Shown piece by piece: positions 34,945 through 46,103 of a DNA stretch of 64,000 nt. The notes under the pieces were generated by a model. The model saw nothing but the letters and a program-made list of their open reading frames with translations. It ran no database searches and was not told the origin of the DNA. Source of the DNA: [Bacteroides] pectinophilus. GTDB taxonomy: Bacteria; Bacillota; Clostridia; Lachnospirales; Lachnospiraceae. The stretch covers positions 1,379,001-1,443,000 of the forward strand of contig CP102260.1 of NCBI GenBank assembly GCA_025146925.1, in the 5' to 3' direction. The stretch's first letter is position 1, and every line of letters begins with the position of its first letter. The position numbers were made by a program, and so were the translations under genes.

Positions 34945-36116
34945 TGAATACAGATAAAAACAAACAGATAGGGATGTACATACACATCCCTTTTTGTATA
35001 AGAAAATGTAAATACTGCGATTTTGTATCGGAGGCAGCTTCTGACTTCGTGCATGAGAACTATATAAATGCACTTATAGATGAGATTAACGGATATGACG
35101 CCGGACAGCTGGAGGGATACGGGCTTCGGTCTGTATTTATCGGAGGCGGTACTCCGTCTGCGGTTAAGGCGGAATATATTTCAAGAATAATGACTGCTGT
35201 CAAAGAACATTTTGCGGATATATGCGGACATTTGACGGAGATTACAATCGAATGCAACCCCGGTACTGTTACGGCTGAGAATCTGAGAATCTACAGGGAT
35301 GCCGGAATTAACAGATTAAGCTTCGGCTTACAGTCTGCGATAGACAGTGAACTTGAGTGCATAGGCAGAATCCATACCTGGGATGATTTTAAGAACAGCT
35401 ACAGGCTGGCGCATGAGGCCGGTTTTGAAAATGTTAATGTTGACCTTATGTTTGACCTTCCGGACCAGACGATGGATACATGGAAGAGGACACTTGCAGA
35501 TGTATGTGCACTTGAACCGAAACCATCACATATATCTGCGTACAGTCTTATTCTCGAAGAAGGTACACCTCTTGCGGCACAGATAGAGTCGGAACGGGAG
35601 CAGGGGATAGACAGAATGGCAGATGAAGATACCGACCGCGCAATGTATCATTATGCGCAGAGCTATCTTGCGGGTGAGGGATATCATCAGTATGAGATAT
35701 CCAATTTTGCAATGCCTTCAATGGAGAGCATACATAATCTTTCGTATTGGGAATGTAAGGAATATATAGGATTTGGCGTCGCTGCTGCCTCTAATAAAGG
35801 AGACCTGCGCTGCCGTAATACATACGATATAGACAGATATATAGCGGGAGCATGGCAGGACAAGGAGGATATCGAACATCTTACAGAGAGAGACCGAATG
35901 TCTGAATTTGTATTTCTGGGACTCCGCATGACATCGGCAGGAGTAGACACAGAAGAGTTCAAAAAAAGGTTTGCTGTATCATTTGATGAGGTGTTCGGTG
36001 ATGTAACTGCCGGATATATTGAGAAAGGGCTGCTTAGCATGAATGACGGCAGGCTTACACTTACGCCACATGGAATAGATGTAAGCAATGTAATAATGGC
36101 GGATTACATCCTTTAA
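34941..36116 (+). CDS. hemW: HemW-type radical SAM protein (heme chaperone family)
   Basis: 391 aa. [18 protein letters not shown] carries the C-x3-C-x2-C iron-sulfur motif, and FIGGGTPSA the SAM-binding glycines; the C-terminal HemN domain is present. HemW is now considered a heme chaperone rather than a coproporphyrinogen oxidase. Position after lepA supports HemW. It starts inside the lepA stop codon region (ATGA). A second ATG at 34944 is possible. Confidence 0.92.
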   Translation: MMNTDKNKQIGMYIHIPFCIRKCKYCDFVSEAASDFVHENYINALIDEINGYDAGQLEGYGLRSVFIGGGTPSAVKAEYISRIMTAVKEHFADICGHLTEITIECNPGTVTAENLRIYRDAGINRLSFGLQSAIDSELECIGRIHTWDDFKNSYRLAHEAGFENVNVDLMFDLPDQTMDTWKRTLADVCALEPKPSHISAYSLILEEGTPLAAQIESEREQGIDRMADEDTDRAMYHYAQSYLAGEGYHQYEISNFAMPSMESIHNLSYWECKEYIGFGVAAASNKGDLRCRNTYDIDRYIAGAWQDKEDIEHLTERDRMSEFVFLGLRMTSAGVDTEEFKKRFAVSFDEVFGDVTAGYIEKGLLSMNDGRLTLTPHGIDVSNVIMADYIL

Positions 36117-36118
36117 AT

Positions 36119-36157
36119 TTTACATAAAATTTACATTTATTTGATTTTGCTTTTTCA
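36119..36157 (+). promoter_or_regulatory. Pho-box-like array upstream of the two-component pair
   Basis: Four hexamers occur at an 11-base period: TTTACA (36119), TTTACA (36130), TTGATT (36141) and TTTTCA (36152). This matches the B. subtilis PhoP layout of TT(A/C/T)ACA-like repeats. A TATAAT follows at 36172-36177 without a good -35, typical of activator-dependent promoters. The first repeat begins two bases after the hemW stop. Confidence 0.55.
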
Positions 36158-36218
36158 TATATGATTTAATATATAATTAACAATCATGATAAGAATAAGA
36201 GAACAGGAGATGACTGGG

Positions 36219-36899
36219 ATGGCATCATTGATATATGTGGTGGAAGATGATCAGAATATAAGGGAGATAGAGAGCTTTGCACTAAAAAACAGCGGATATA
36301 TTGTTGAGTCTTTTGACTGCGGTAAAACATTTTTTAACAAAGTGCATAACAAGGTTCCGGATCTTGTATTGCTGGATATAATGCTTCCTGATATTGACGG
36401 TCTTGAGATTCTCAAGAGAATGAAAAGTGATTTTGAGCTGTGTAATATTCCGGTAATTATGGTAACTGCCAAGTCGTCTGAGATTGATAAGGTAAAGGGA
36501 CTTGACCAGGGTGCGGATGACTATATGACGAAGCCGTTCGGCGTTATGGAGCTTATCTCAAGGGTCAAGGCGATACTTAGAAGAAGCAGGAATACATCTG
36601 ATGAAAAAATCTTTAAGGCAGGCGACATAATTATAAATGAAGAAAGACATGCAGTATATGTCAATGATGAACCTGTGGAACTGACATTCAAGGAGTACAA
36701 CCTTCTGAAGCTGCTTATTTCCAATTACGGGATTGTAATGTCAAGAGAAGTGATTATGGACAGGATATGGGGTACATCATTTGAGGGTGAGTCAAGAACT
36801 CTTGACATGCATATAAAGACACTCAGAAAAAAGCTTGGAGAATCAGGTTCGATGATTAAGACGGTACGTAATGTCGGTTATGCAATCGGCCTGGATTAA
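36219..36899 (+). CDS. OmpR/PhoB-family response regulator
   Basis: 226 aa. Receiver domain residues 1-120: acidic pocket Glu9/Asp10/Asp11, phospho-acceptor Asp53 in LVLLDIMLPD, Thr in MVTAKSS and Lys in MTKPFG. A winged-helix DNA-binding domain (about 130-226) has LTFKEYNLLKLL, RTLDMHIKTLRKKL and IKTVRNVGYAI. ATG 36219 is chosen because CAGGAG is 9 bases upstream; ATG 36186 and 36210 are also in frame. It sits nine bases before its kinase. With the Pho-box array at its promoter, a PhoP-like phosphate regulator is likely. Confidence 0.9.
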   Translation: MASLIYVVEDDQNIREIESFALKNSGYIVESFDCGKTFFNKVHNKVPDLVLLDIMLPDIDGLEILKRMKSDFELCNIPVIMVTAKSSEIDKVKGLDQGADDYMTKPFGVMELISRVKAILRRSRNTSDEKIFKAGDIIINEERHAVYVNDEPVELTFKEYNLLKLLISNYGIVMSREVIMDRIWGTSFEGESRTLDMHIKTLRKKLGESGSMIKTVRNVGYAIGLD

Positions 36900-36908
36900 G
36901 GAACGATT

Positions 36909-38315
36909 ATGAAAAAGAAGATAAATCTTAATCTTGCATTAGTATCACTGCTTACGATATTTGCAACGGTTGTGGTAAGTATTTCAATGTTTTATCAGTT
37001 ATTCAAGTCAGAGATTGGCGATAATCTAAGGGATATTGCATATGCAATCTCAGATAAAGATGTTATTAATGAGATGAAGTCCGGTCAATATAAACCGTTG
37101 ATGGATGACATAAGAATTACACTTATAGACAGTAATGGAAAAGTCCTGTATGACAGTGAAGTTGATCCGGCAGTACTTGATAACCATCTGGCACGTCCGG
37201 AGGTTGAGAGCGCAATAAAGAACGGAAGCGGTAAGTCGGTAAGACGTTCCGATACAATTATGAAAAATGTTTTCTACTATGCAATGCGCCTTGATACTTC
37301 AGATGTCTTACGTGTATCGCGTGAGAGTGGAAGCATGTGGAATATGTTTGGAACGATAATACCGTTCCTGCTGCTTATGATAGGAGTTATCTATGTGGTA
37401 TGTAATGCTGTCGGATATTATCTTGTAAGGCAGATTATTGAGCCTATAGAGAATCTGTCGAAGAACATGGATGCTGTGTCTGAGGCAGGAGTTTATAGTG
37501 AGCTTCAGCCATTTGTCGAGACAATTAAAAAACAGCATGAAGACATTATAAAAGGCTCAAAAATGCGTCAGGAATTCACGGCAAATGTGTCACATGAGCT
37601 TAAGACACCGCTTACGTCAATATCCGGTTATGCAGAGCTTATAGAGAATGGAATTGCGTCTAAGGACGATATACCACATTTTGCTGAGGAGATACACCGC
37701 AATGCAAAGCGGCTTCTTACGCTTATCAATGATATTATAAGACTGTCGGAGCTTGATGCTTCGGATCTTGTTCCTGCTAATGGAATAGACTGCATAGTGA
37801 CGGATGGCACCGCATTTGTACAGGCATCTAATAATGATAAGAATAAGGGACGTGACGGCTATGAGCTTGTCGAGCTTCATGAGCTTGCAAAGAATTGTGT
37901 AAATATGCTCGAGCTGAATGCAAAGAACCGTGACATCACTCTCAGGCTTAGTGGGAATGAATGCAGAATATATGCCAATCGCGGGCAGATTGAAGAAGTT
38001 TTGTATAATCTGTGTGATAATGCAATAAGATATACTAATGCCGGCGGTGTGGTTGATGTGTCTGTGTACCATGATGATACTAACTACAATGATAATGTTG
38101 TGCTTGAGGTGAAGGACAATGGAATAGGCATATCCAAGGAGCATCAGAAGAGAATATTTGAGAGGTTTTACAGAGTAGACAAAAGCCGCTCAAAACTCAC
38201 CGGAGGAACAGGTCTCGGACTTGCGATAGTAAAGCATATTATATCACAGCATCACGCTAAGCTCGAACTCCATAGTGAAGAGGGAAGAGGAACCGATATC
38301 AAAATCATCTTTTAA
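36909..38315 (+). CDS. Sensor histidine kinase, PhoR-like
   Basis: 468 aa. TM1 about 8-30, extracellular sensor about 31-140 (PAS/Cache-like, LIDSNGKVLYDSE), TM2 about 144-172, short HAMP-like linker, HisKA with His229 in VSHELKTPLTSISGYAE, and an HATPase_c domain with NLCDNAIRYTN, VKDNGIGI, FERFYRVDKSRS and GGTGLGLAIVKHI. All boxes are intact. An insertion of about 30 residues between the H-box and N-box (around 275-310) is longer than usual. Gene order and family fit PhoR, the partner of the upstream regulator. Confidence 0.9.
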   Translation: MKKKINLNLALVSLLTIFATVVVSISMFYQLFKSEIGDNLRDIAYAISDKDVINEMKSGQYKPLMDDIRITLIDSNGKVLYDSEVDPAVLDNHLARPEVESAIKNGSGKSVRRSDTIMKNVFYYAMRLDTSDVLRVSRESGSMWNMFGTIIPFLLLMIGVIYVVCNAVGYYLVRQIIEPIENLSKNMDAVSEAGVYSELQPFVETIKKQHEDIIKGSKMRQEFTANVSHELKTPLTSISGYAELIENGIASKDDIPHFAEEIHRNAKRLLTLINDIIRLSELDASDLVPANGIDCIVTDGTAFVQASNNDKNKGRDGYELVELHELAKNCVNMLELNAKNRDITLRLSGNECRIYANRGQIEEVLYNLCDNAIRYTNAGGVVDVSVYHDDTNYNDNVVLEVKDNGIGISKEHQKRIFERFYRVDKSRSKLTGGTGLGLAIVKHIISQHHAKLELHSEEGRGTDIKIIF

Positions 38316-38378
38316 AAGTGGATGTAATATGATATTATATATGACATGTTGCATGTAAATATTAAACAGGAGTAAATC

Positions 38379-39224
38379 ATGATTGAAATTATTAAAGCCA
38401 TAATATTCGGTATTGTGGAAGGCATTACAGAATGGCTGCCTATAAGCAGTACAGGACATCTTATTCTCTTTGAAAAGATATTTGCGTTTAAGAATGTTTC
38501 GGAAGGATTCTGGAGCATGTTTGAAGTTGTTATCCAGCTTGGAGCGATACTTGCGGTTGTAGTTCTGTTCTGGAACAGCATTTTCCCTTTTACCAATAAG
38601 AATGGACGAGGTTTTAAGGAGAGTGGAATATTAAGCCATCTTGACAAAGAGATTACGACACTCTGGTTTAAGATTATTGTTGCGTGCATTCCTGCAGTTA
38701 TATTTGTTGTACTTGGACTTGATGATGTATGTGAAGCAATGTTCTATAATTATTTTTGTGTTGCAATAGCGCTTATTGTATTCGGCGTTGCATTTATAGT
38801 TGTTGAGAACTGGAATAAGAACCGCACTTCAAAGATTAACTCACTTGGAGAAATTACATATCAGACAGCACTTATGATAGGTCTCTTCCAGCTTATAGCT
38901 GCAGTCTTCCCGGGAACATCAAGGTCAGGCGCAACAATCGTAGGTGCACTTCTCATAGGCGTATCAAGAACTGTTGCTGCTGAGTATACATTTTTCCTTG
39001 CTATACCTGTTATGTTCGGAGCAAGCCTTCTTAAGATAGTAAAGTTCGGATTTAACTTTACGGCGATGGAAGCGGCACTCCTTATAATAGGAATGGCTGC
39101 AGCGTTTGTTGTATCACTTTTTGTAATCCGGTTCCTTATGGGATATATAAAGAAACATGACTTCAAGGTGTTTGGATGGTACAGAATAATTCTTGGAGCA
39201 ATAGTTCTTCTGCTAAGACCTTAA
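38379..39224 (+). CDS. uppP: Undecaprenyl-diphosphatase
   Basis: 281-aa integral membrane phosphatase of the BacA/UppP family that recycles undecaprenyl pyrophosphate, the lipid carrier for cell-wall precursors. GIVEGITEWLPISSTGHL and PGTSRSGATIVGALL are the two signature motifs. About eight hydrophobic segments are seen. It confers bacitracin tolerance when overexpressed (known for E. coli BacA). A clear terminator follows. Confidence 0.95.
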   Translation: MIEIIKAIIFGIVEGITEWLPISSTGHLILFEKIFAFKNVSEGFWSMFEVVIQLGAILAVVVLFWNSIFPFTNKNGRGFKESGILSHLDKEITTLWFKIIVACIPAVIFVVLGLDDVCEAMFYNYFCVAIALIVFGVAFIVVENWNKNRTSKINSLGEITYQTALMIGLFQLIAAVFPGTSRSGATIVGALLIGVSRTVAAEYTFFLAIPVMFGASLLKIVKFGFNFTAMEAALLIIGMAAAFVVSLFVIRFLMGYIKKHDFKVFGWYRIILGAIVLLLRP

Positions 39225-39236
39225 CAGAAGATGTGA

Positions 39237-39281
39237 CACAGGCTGCAATGCTGCAATGGCGTTGTACGGCCTGTGTTTTTA
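39237..39281 (+). terminator. Terminator after uppP
   Basis: ACACAGGC (39237-39244) pairs with GCCTGTGT (39270-39277), with possible extra pairing in the loop, followed by Ts to 39281. Confidence 0.82.
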
Positions 39282-39362
39282 GTTTCTGAATATGCATAAA
39301 AAATATCCGGTGTGGGACAATATCTTCGTATGGCTCTTTGTGCCTGCAGAATGGAGATTGGC

Positions 39363-40034
39363 ATGGCGGATAATAAGGAATTTACAAGTGTTAATAAGAT
39401 AGAGAAGACAGGACAGGTGATACTTGATAACAATAAAGACGGTGCAAAGATACAGCTGATAACAATTATAGGGGAAGTTGAAGGGCATGATGTACTGCCG
39501 GCGACGAGCAAGTCTACAAAATATGAGCACATTCTTCCACAACTTGCTGCGGTCGAGGATAACAGCGATATTGACGGTGTGCTTTTTCTGCTCAATACTG
39601 TGGGTGGAGACGTAAGTGCTGGCCTTGCGCTGGCAGAGATGATATCATCACTGTCGAAGCCTACGGTATCACTTGTGCTTGGGGATTCACATTCGATAGG
39701 TGTACCGCTTGCGGTTGCGTGTGACTATTCGTTTATAACACCGACGGGAACGATGATTATACATCCGGTAAGAATGAGCGGGACTGTTATAGGTGCGCCT
39801 CAGACATATGATTATTTTAAGCTTATTCAGGATCGTATAGCAGGATTTATCGAAAGGCATACGGAATGCAGCAGGGAACAGATCGAACAGATGATGATGA
39901 ATACAGGAATACTTACAAAAGACCTGGGAACTATACTTGTGGGGGAAGAGGCTGTTGATAAAAAGCTTATCTGTGAAGTCGGAGGAATAAGCAATGCAAT
40001 CATAAAGCTCAGGAGTATGTGCGGTAAGGCATGA
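39363..40034 (+). CDS. tepA: ClpP-like protease, TepA/YmfB type
   Basis: 223-aa ClpP-fold serine protease without a signal peptide. LGDSHSIGVPLA carries the likely nucleophile Ser, and MIIHPVRMSG the His, at ClpP-like positions; LNTVGGDVSAGLALAEMI is the oxyanion-loop region. It lies directly upstream of ftsK/spoIIIE, the same order as tepA(ymfB)-spoIIIE in B. subtilis, where the protein is linked to sporulation. ATG 39363 is chosen from TGGAGATTGGC; the frame opens at 39312. Confidence 0.87.
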   Translation: MADNKEFTSVNKIEKTGQVILDNNKDGAKIQLITIIGEVEGHDVLPATSKSTKYEHILPQLAAVEDNSDIDGVLFLLNTVGGDVSAGLALAEMISSLSKPTVSLVLGDSHSIGVPLAVACDYSFITPTGTMIIHPVRMSGTVIGAPQTYDYFKLIQDRIAGFIERHTECSREQIEQMMMNTGILTKDLGTILVGEEAVDKKLICEVGGISNAIIKLRSMCGKA

Positions 40035-40067
40035 ACAGCCGGATGTAACAGCCGCATAAAATAACAT

Positions 40068-40096
40068 TTGCACACATTATCAGTTCATAGTATAAT
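40068..40096 (+). promoter_or_regulatory. Promoter of ftsK/spoIIIE
   Basis: TTGCAC (40068-40073), 17-base spacer, TATAAT (40091-40096), followed by an AAGGAGG ribosome site. Confidence 0.6.
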
Positions 40097-40137
40097 TATA
40101 GGGTTAATTTGAAGTAATAATTAAGGAGGAATTGATA

Positions 40138-42837
40138 ATGGCTTCACCAAAGGCTGCAAAGAGCGGCAACAGGAAGACATCTTCAAAACCGGCTTCTGGA
40201 GGAAAGTCGCAGACTGGCACGAGAAGAAGCAAAAAGAGTACAAAAAAGAACGGAATAGATACAGCACTTCAGGATGAGATTTTTCTGCTTGTGGTAATTG
40301 CTTTTGCAGCGATACTTATATTGAGCAGTTTCAACCTTGCGGGGAGCTTCGGAGAGATAGTCAATGGATTTATGTTCGGTATGGTAGGCGTTGTTGAGTA
40401 TGTTCTCCCTATAGTAATAGTAGCAGTAATATTTGTCATTATGGCCAACAGGCAGCTTGCAGTAGTCAGAATTAAGTCGGCGGCAGCATTTGTGCTCCTT
40501 ATGCTGATATCAGCATTTGCACAGAAGATATCAGGCAGGCCTCAGATATCGTCACCGGCTGGTGAGTTCTATAGCTATAGTGCACAGTATAAGAGCGGCG
40601 GAGGAATTATTGGCGGTCTTATATGCAAAGCGCTTTCTCCGCTTGGAACGGCTGGAACGGTAGTAGTCCTGCTTATTATGATGATTATATGCATTGTGGT
40701 TATTACTGAACGCTCATTTATCAGTGCAGTAAGAAGGAAGGGCGGAAGAGCCCTTATGACTGCGAAGGATGATTATGAGTACTATCGTGAACATTCAAGA
40801 GATTACAGGCAGCGTCATGAAGAGGATATTGAACGCGAGGATGAAGAGTACCGCGAGCGTACACAAAAAAAGCGTCAGGAACGTGAGCTGAAGGCTCAGG
40901 AGCGCCGCGAAGCAGCCAAGGCAGCCCAGGAGGAAGCACAGAAGAAAAAGCGTACCAATAATAAGGTAAGCGGTGTTGTCCTCAATAATGAGCTGTTTAA
41001 CCCGCAACAGACACATGAGATGCCGGAACAGCTTCCTGACCTTGAAGAGATAACTCTTGAGCCTAACAATGAATCCGGCATGTTTGATATACAGGATGAA
41101 TATTCTAAGGATATATTTGATCCGTCTGACAAACACGATACACAGACAGCATCCGGTAATGATATACCGAGGACTCCGGCATCAGACATTAATGAGATAA
41201 ATGCCGATATAATGCCAAGACCATCCCAAAAGGATGAAGATATACATAGTGCAAAGACAGCGGACGCTGTTAATGGCTGCAATGACGCAGCAGCGCATGT
41301 CAATACGGACAGAACCGGCCGTGATGTAAAAAAAGCACAGCCAAAGCAGGGAGAGCCGGGAGAATCAAAAGGATACAGATTCCCGCCTATAGAGCTCCTT
41401 AATAAAAATACATCCAGGGCAAACAGTAATATAGCGCAGGAGAATAAAAAGACTGCAATGAAGCTTCAGCAGACTCTTCAGAACTTCGGCGTGAGAGTTA
41501 CCATTACCGATATAAGCTGCGGGCCTTCGGTAACGCGCTATGAGCTGCAGCCGGAGCAGGGAACCAAGGTAGCCAAGATAGTGTCACTGTCTGACGATAT
41601 CAAGCTCAATCTCGCAGCGGCAGACATAAGAATAGAGGCGCCTATCCCCGGCAAAGCTGCGATCGGAATAGAGGTTCCCAATAAGGAGACCACAGGCGTT
41701 ACGCTGCGCGAACTGCTTGAATCACCGGAATTTAAGAATCATCCTTCATCAATTGCATTTGCGGCAGGCAAGGACATAGGTGGTAAGACAATAGTTGCGG
41801 ATATAGCAAAAATGCCGCATCTTCTTATTGCCGGTGCCACAGGCTCAGGTAAATCAGTCTGCATTAATACGATAATCATGAGTATATTATATAAAGCGGC
41901 ACCTGATGAGGTTAAGCTTATAATGGTTGATCCGAAGGTGGTAGAGCTTAGCGTATATAATGGAATACCGCATCTTATGATTCCGGTTGTTACAGATCCT
42001 AAGAAGGCATCATCTGCACTCAACTGGGCTGTTGCTGAGATGACAACAAGATATAAGAAGTTTGCAGACTTTAATGTAAGGGATCTTAAGGGCTATAATG
42101 AAAAGCTGGAGTCGATGGAAGTTCCTGAGGACGGCGTGAAACCTGACAAGATGCCACAGATAGTTATCATCATAGATGAGCTTGCAGACCTTATGATGGT
42201 AGCACCGGGAGAGGTTGAGGATGCAATATGCCGTCTTGCACAGCTTGCAAGAGCCGCAGGCATTCATCTTGTTATAGCAACGCAGAGACCTTCCGTTAAT
42301 GTAATTACAGGCCTTATTAAGGCCAATGTTCCGTCACGAATTGCATTTTCAGTGTCATCCGGTGTTGATTCAAGAACTATTATAGACATGAACGGAGCGG
42401 AGAAGCTTCTCGGCAAAGGTGATATGCTTTTCTATCCGTCAGGATATCCGAAGCCTGTCAGAGTTCAGGGTGCATTTGTGTCTGATAAGGAAGTCAGCGC
42501 GGTCGTAGATTTCCTGAAAGATAACTGCACAGCTCCTTCGGCATACGACGAGGAGGTTACCAATCAGATTAATACCGGAAGTGTAAATCTGAATGCATCT
42601 GCTTCTGATGATGACAGAGATGAATATTTTGTGGAAGCAGGTAAGTTTATAATAGATAAAGAAAAAGCTTCTATTGGAATGCTTCAGAGATATTTTAAGA
42701 TTGGATTCAACAGGGCTGCAAGGATAATGGATCAGCTCTGTGATGCCGGTGTGGTAGGCCCTGAGGAAGGTACCAAGCCACGCAAGATTCTTATGAAGAC
42801 TGAAGAATTTGAAGAATACCTTAAAAAACAACAATAA
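40138..42837 (+). CDS. ftsK: DNA translocase FtsK/SpoIIIE
   Basis: 899-aa membrane-bound ATP-driven DNA pump that moves chromosomes through the division or sporulation septum. Residues 1-40 are basic and low-complexity; four membrane helices lie between about 45 and 190; a charged linker (Arg/Glu-rich, then acidic) spans about 200-430; the motor follows with Walker A GATGSGKS near residue 566 and Walker [14 protein letters not shown]; the C-terminal gamma winged-helix domain (about 825-895, [20 protein letters not shown]) reads the KOPS/SRS polarity sequences. ATG 40138 is preferred over 40132 from the AAGGAGG spacing. Confidence 0.95.
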   Translation: MASPKAAKSGNRKTSSKPASGGKSQTGTRRSKKSTKKNGIDTALQDEIFLLVVIAFAAILILSSFNLAGSFGEIVNGFMFGMVGVVEYVLPIVIVAVIFVIMANRQLAVVRIKSAAAFVLLMLISAFAQKISGRPQISSPAGEFYSYSAQYKSGGGIIGGLICKALSPLGTAGTVVVLLIMMIICIVVITERSFISAVRRKGGRALMTAKDDYEYYREHSRDYRQRHEEDIEREDEEYRERTQKKRQERELKAQERREAAKAAQEEAQKKKRTNNKVSGVVLNNELFNPQQTHEMPEQLPDLEEITLEPNNESGMFDIQDEYSKDIFDPSDKHDTQTASGNDIPRTPASDINEINADIMPRPSQKDEDIHSAKTADAVNGCNDAAAHVNTDRTGRDVKKAQPKQGEPGESKGYRFPPIELLNKNTSRANSNIAQENKKTAMKLQQTLQNFGVRVTITDISCGPSVTRYELQPEQGTKVAKIVSLSDDIKLNLAAADIRIEAPIPGKAAIGIEVPNKETTGVTLRELLESPEFKNHPSSIAFAAGKDIGGKTIVADIAKMPHLLIAGATGSGKSVCINTIIMSILYKAAPDEVKLIMVDPKVVELSVYNGIPHLMIPVVTDPKKASSALNWAVAEMTTRYKKFADFNVRDLKGYNEKLESMEVPEDGVKPDKMPQIVIIIDELADLMMVAPGEVEDAICRLAQLARAAGIHLVIATQRPSVNVITGLIKANVPSRIAFSVSSGVDSRTIIDMNGAEKLLGKGDMLFYPSGYPKPVRVQGAFVSDKEVSAVVDFLKDNCTAPSAYDEEVTNQINTGSVNLNASASDDDRDEYFVEAGKFIIDKEKASIGMLQRYFKIGFNRAARIMDQLCDAGVVGPEEGTKPRKILMKTEEFEEYLKKQQ

Positions 42838-42851
42838 AGGAGAAATCAATC

Positions 42852-44525
42852 ATGAAAACAGATATTCAAATTGCACAGGAAGCTTGCATGCTGCCTATCA
42901 AAGAGGTGGCAGCGAAGATAGGAATGACTGAAGATGACCTTGAACTCTACGGTAAGTATAAGGCTAAGATATCAGATGATTTTATTGACAAATGTAAAGA
43001 TAACAAAGATGCAAAGCTTGTTCTGGTAACCGCAATCAACCCTACACCTGCCGGAGAAGGCAAGACTACTGTAAGCATAGGGCTTACACAGGGGCTTTGC
43101 AGGCTTGGAAGGAAAGCTATTGTAGCACTCAGAGAGCCTTCTTTGGGACCCTGCTTTGGTATAAAAGGCGGTGCCGCAGGAGGCGGATATTCACAGGTTG
43201 TTCCGATGGAGGACCTTAACCTGCATTTTACGGGAGATTTTCATGCAATAACTTCAGCTAATAATCTCCTTGCAGCTATGCTTGACAACCATATGCATCA
43301 GGGTAATGCGCTACATATAGATCCTAAGAGAATTGTATGGAAAAGATGCATAGATATGAATGACAGAGCACTCCGCAATATAGTAATCGGTATGGGTGCC
43401 AGGGCGGACGGAGTTGTACGCGAAGATCATTTTATAATTACTGTTGCGTCAGAGATTATGGCAATTCTCTGTCTTGCTGATGATATGGCAGACTTAAAGG
43501 ACAGACTTGGCAAGATTATTGTTGCATATGATTATGACAATAATCCTGTTACAGCCGATGATCTTCATGCTACAGGCGCAATGGCAGCACTTCTTAAAGA
43601 TGCAATTAAGCCGAATCTTGTGCAGACACTTGAGAATACTCCTGCAATAGTACATGGCGGGCCGTTTGCCAATATTGCACACGGCTGCAACAGCGTAAGA
43701 GCAACCAAGACAGCAATGAAGATGGCGGATATTGTAGTTACAGAGGCAGGCTTTGGAGCTGACCTCGGAGCTGAGAAGTTTCTTGACATAAAGTGCAGGC
43801 TTGCAGGACTTAAGCCGGATGCAATTGTTATCGTTGCGACTGTAAGGGCACTTAAGTATAACGGAGGAGTCCCAAAGGATCAGCTTTCAGAGGAGAATAT
43901 GGAGGCACTCCGTAAGGGTATTGCCAATCTTGATAAGCACATTGAGAATATGCATAAGTATAACGTGCCGGTTGTAGTTACACTTAATTCATTTATTACC
44001 GACACGGAAGAAGAATACGATTTCATCAGAAAACACTGTGAGGAGCTTGGATGTGAATTCGCACTCTCCAAGGTATGGGCTGAAGGCGGCAGAGGAGGAG
44101 AGGAGCTTGCACAGAAAGTCCTTTCTACACTTGAGAATAAGCCTTCGGAATATAAGCCTCTCTACGAGGATGAACTGTCACTTGAAGAAAAAATTGAGAA
44201 GGTCGCAAAGGAAATATACGGTGCCGGAAGTGTAAGCTATTCGGCAGCCGCAAAGAAGCAGCTTGCAAGAATTACAGAGCTTGGCTTCGGAAGCTTTCCT
44301 GTATGTATGGCAAAGACACAGTATTCACTGTCTGATAATGCCAGACTCCTCGGAAGACCGGAAGGTTTTGAGGTTAATGTAAGAGAGGTATATGTGAATG
44401 CCGGAGCAGGCTTTGTTGTTGTACTTCTCGGTACAGTGCTTACAATGCCGGGACTTCCAAGAGTTCCTGCAGCCGAGAATGTAGATTATGACATTGAAGC
44501 AGGCAGGATTACGGGGTTGTTCTGA
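42852..44525 (+). CDS. fhs: Formate-tetrahydrofolate ligase
   Basis: 557 aa. It makes 10-formyl-THF from formate, ATP and THF, linking formate to purine synthesis or acetogenesis. The P-loop [27 protein letters not shown], and [12 protein letters not shown] are signature motifs. Together with GlyA, FchA and FolD in this window it completes the folate one-carbon cycle. It lies 14 bases after ftsK and probably shares its transcript. Confidence 0.96.
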   Translation: MKTDIQIAQEACMLPIKEVAAKIGMTEDDLELYGKYKAKISDDFIDKCKDNKDAKLVLVTAINPTPAGEGKTTVSIGLTQGLCRLGRKAIVALREPSLGPCFGIKGGAAGGGYSQVVPMEDLNLHFTGDFHAITSANNLLAAMLDNHMHQGNALHIDPKRIVWKRCIDMNDRALRNIVIGMGARADGVVREDHFIITVASEIMAILCLADDMADLKDRLGKIIVAYDYDNNPVTADDLHATGAMAALLKDAIKPNLVQTLENTPAIVHGGPFANIAHGCNSVRATKTAMKMADIVVTEAGFGADLGAEKFLDIKCRLAGLKPDAIVIVATVRALKYNGGVPKDQLSEENMEALRKGIANLDKHIENMHKYNVPVVVTLNSFITDTEEEYDFIRKHCEELGCEFALSKVWAEGGRGGEELAQKVLSTLENKPSEYKPLYEDELSLEEKIEKVAKEIYGAGSVSYSAAAKKQLARITELGFGSFPVCMAKTQYSLSDNARLLGRPEGFEVNVREVYVNAGAGFVVVLLGTVLTMPGLPRVPAAENVDYDIEAGRITGLF

Positions 44526-44590
44526 TACAGCGCTGAGCCTGGCAGTTTTGGATATGTAATACAGATTTTCTATCAGGGATGGGAGAAGCC

Positions 44591-46087
44591 ATGAAGATTT
44601 CAAATATCATAGAAAAGATAAATGCATCGGTTATCAGCGGAAGCTGTGACGCGGACGTAACAGGCCTTACATCGGATTCGCGTAAGGTAACGGCCGGAGG
44701 TGCATTTGTATGTATAATGGGTGCCGTAAGCAACGGACATACATATATTCAGGATGTAATCGGCAGGGGTGCCGGACTTATAGTAGTAAGCAGTAAGTAT
44801 GATTATATGCAGCATTTTTCAGATGCAAAGATACCGGAGAATGTTACGGTTGTTGAGACGGACGACACACGCCTTGCATATGCGCTTATGTCGGCAGCAT
44901 GGTTCGGATATCCGGCAGAAAAGCTGTTTACAATTGGAATTACAGGTACAAAAGGCAAGACAACCACAACGTATATGATACGCAATGTGCTTGAAAGCTG
45001 TGGACACAAGACGGGACTTATCGGTACGATAGAGACAATCATTGGTGATGAGCATAAGCCGGCACATAATACTACACCTGAGTCGTATGAGATTCAGGAA
45101 AGCTTTGCAAAGATGGTGGAAGCAGGCTGTGAGGCAGTTGTAATGGAAGTGTCATCACAGGGACTTATGCTTAACCGGACAGCGGGAATACAGTTCAATA
45201 TAGGCGTTTTTACTAATATTGAGCCTGATCATATCGGCCCTAATGAACACTCATCATTTGAAGATTATCTTTCATGCAAGGCTAAGCTGTTCAGACAGTG
45301 TGACATAGGAATAGTTAATGCGGATGATGAGCATGTTGACCGGATTCTTGCCAATGCAACATGCAGGGTTGAAAAATACGGTTTTAGTGAGACGGCGGAT
45401 ATAAGGGCTGCTGATAAGGAACTTTTGTATGAACATGGTAAGCTTGGAACAAAGTATCATGTCAGTGGACTGGTTAATCTTGATATTGAATTATGCATGC
45501 CGGGCAATTTTTCAATATATAATTCACTTTGTGCGATAGCAGTAACAAGACATTTTAATGTTGATGAACAACGGCTCAAGAAAGCACTTTATGATGTAAG
45601 GGTTCGCGGAAGAATAGATATCGTTGACCTTGCCGAAGTTAATGCATCGCGCAGAGATTTTACAATAATGGTGGACTATGCCCACAATGCCATGGCACTT
45701 GAGAGTCTCCTTAAGACGCTTAAGGAGTATAATCCTAAGAGAATCGTCACTGTATTCGGATGCGGAGGCAACAGGGACAGAGACAGAAGATTTGAGATGG
45801 GCGAAGTCTCCGGAAGATTATCCGATTTTACGATAATCACATCGGATAACCCACGTAATGAGGAGCCGGAGGCAATCATTGCCGATATAGTTACCGGCAT
45901 AAGCAGGACATCGGGCAGACATGTTGAGATTGCAGACAGGCGTGAGGCAATAAAATACGCTGTTGATAATGCACAGCCGGGTGATGTCATAGTTGTCGCA
46001 GGTAAGGGGCATGAAGATTATCAGGAGATAAAGGGCGTAAAGCATCATATGGATGACAGAGAGCTTATAATTGAAGCTGTACGTTAG
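44591..46087 (+). CDS. murE: UDP-MurNAc-tripeptide synthetase MurE
   Basis: 498-aa Mur ligase. The ATP site ITGTKGKTTTTYMI and the substrate motif SDNPRNEEPEAI are visible. The DNPR motif indicates that meso-diaminopimelate is the amino acid added to UDP-MurNAc-L-Ala-D-Glu, so the cell wall is of the m-DAP type. ATG 44591 is chosen from the GGGAG site; the frame opens at 44579. No other mur genes are nearby, which is unusual but seen in clostridia. Confidence 0.94.
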   Translation: MKISNIIEKINASVISGSCDADVTGLTSDSRKVTAGGAFVCIMGAVSNGHTYIQDVIGRGAGLIVVSSKYDYMQHFSDAKIPENVTVVETDDTRLAYALMSAAWFGYPAEKLFTIGITGTKGKTTTTYMIRNVLESCGHKTGLIGTIETIIGDEHKPAHNTTPESYEIQESFAKMVEAGCEAVVMEVSSQGLMLNRTAGIQFNIGVFTNIEPDHIGPNEHSSFEDYLSCKAKLFRQCDIGIVNADDEHVDRILANATCRVEKYGFSETADIRAADKELLYEHGKLGTKYHVSGLVNLDIELCMPGNFSIYNSLCAIAVTRHFNVDEQRLKKALYDVRVRGRIDIVDLAEVNASRRDFTIMVDYAHNAMALESLLKTLKEYNPKRIVTVFGCGGNRDRDRRFEMGEVSGRLSDFTIITSDNPRNEEPEAIIADIVTGISRTSGRHVEIADRREAIKYAVDNAQPGDVIVVAGKGHEDYQEIKGVKHHMDDRELIIEAVR

Positions 46088-46103
46088 AGTAAGGGGATAA
46101 TCA

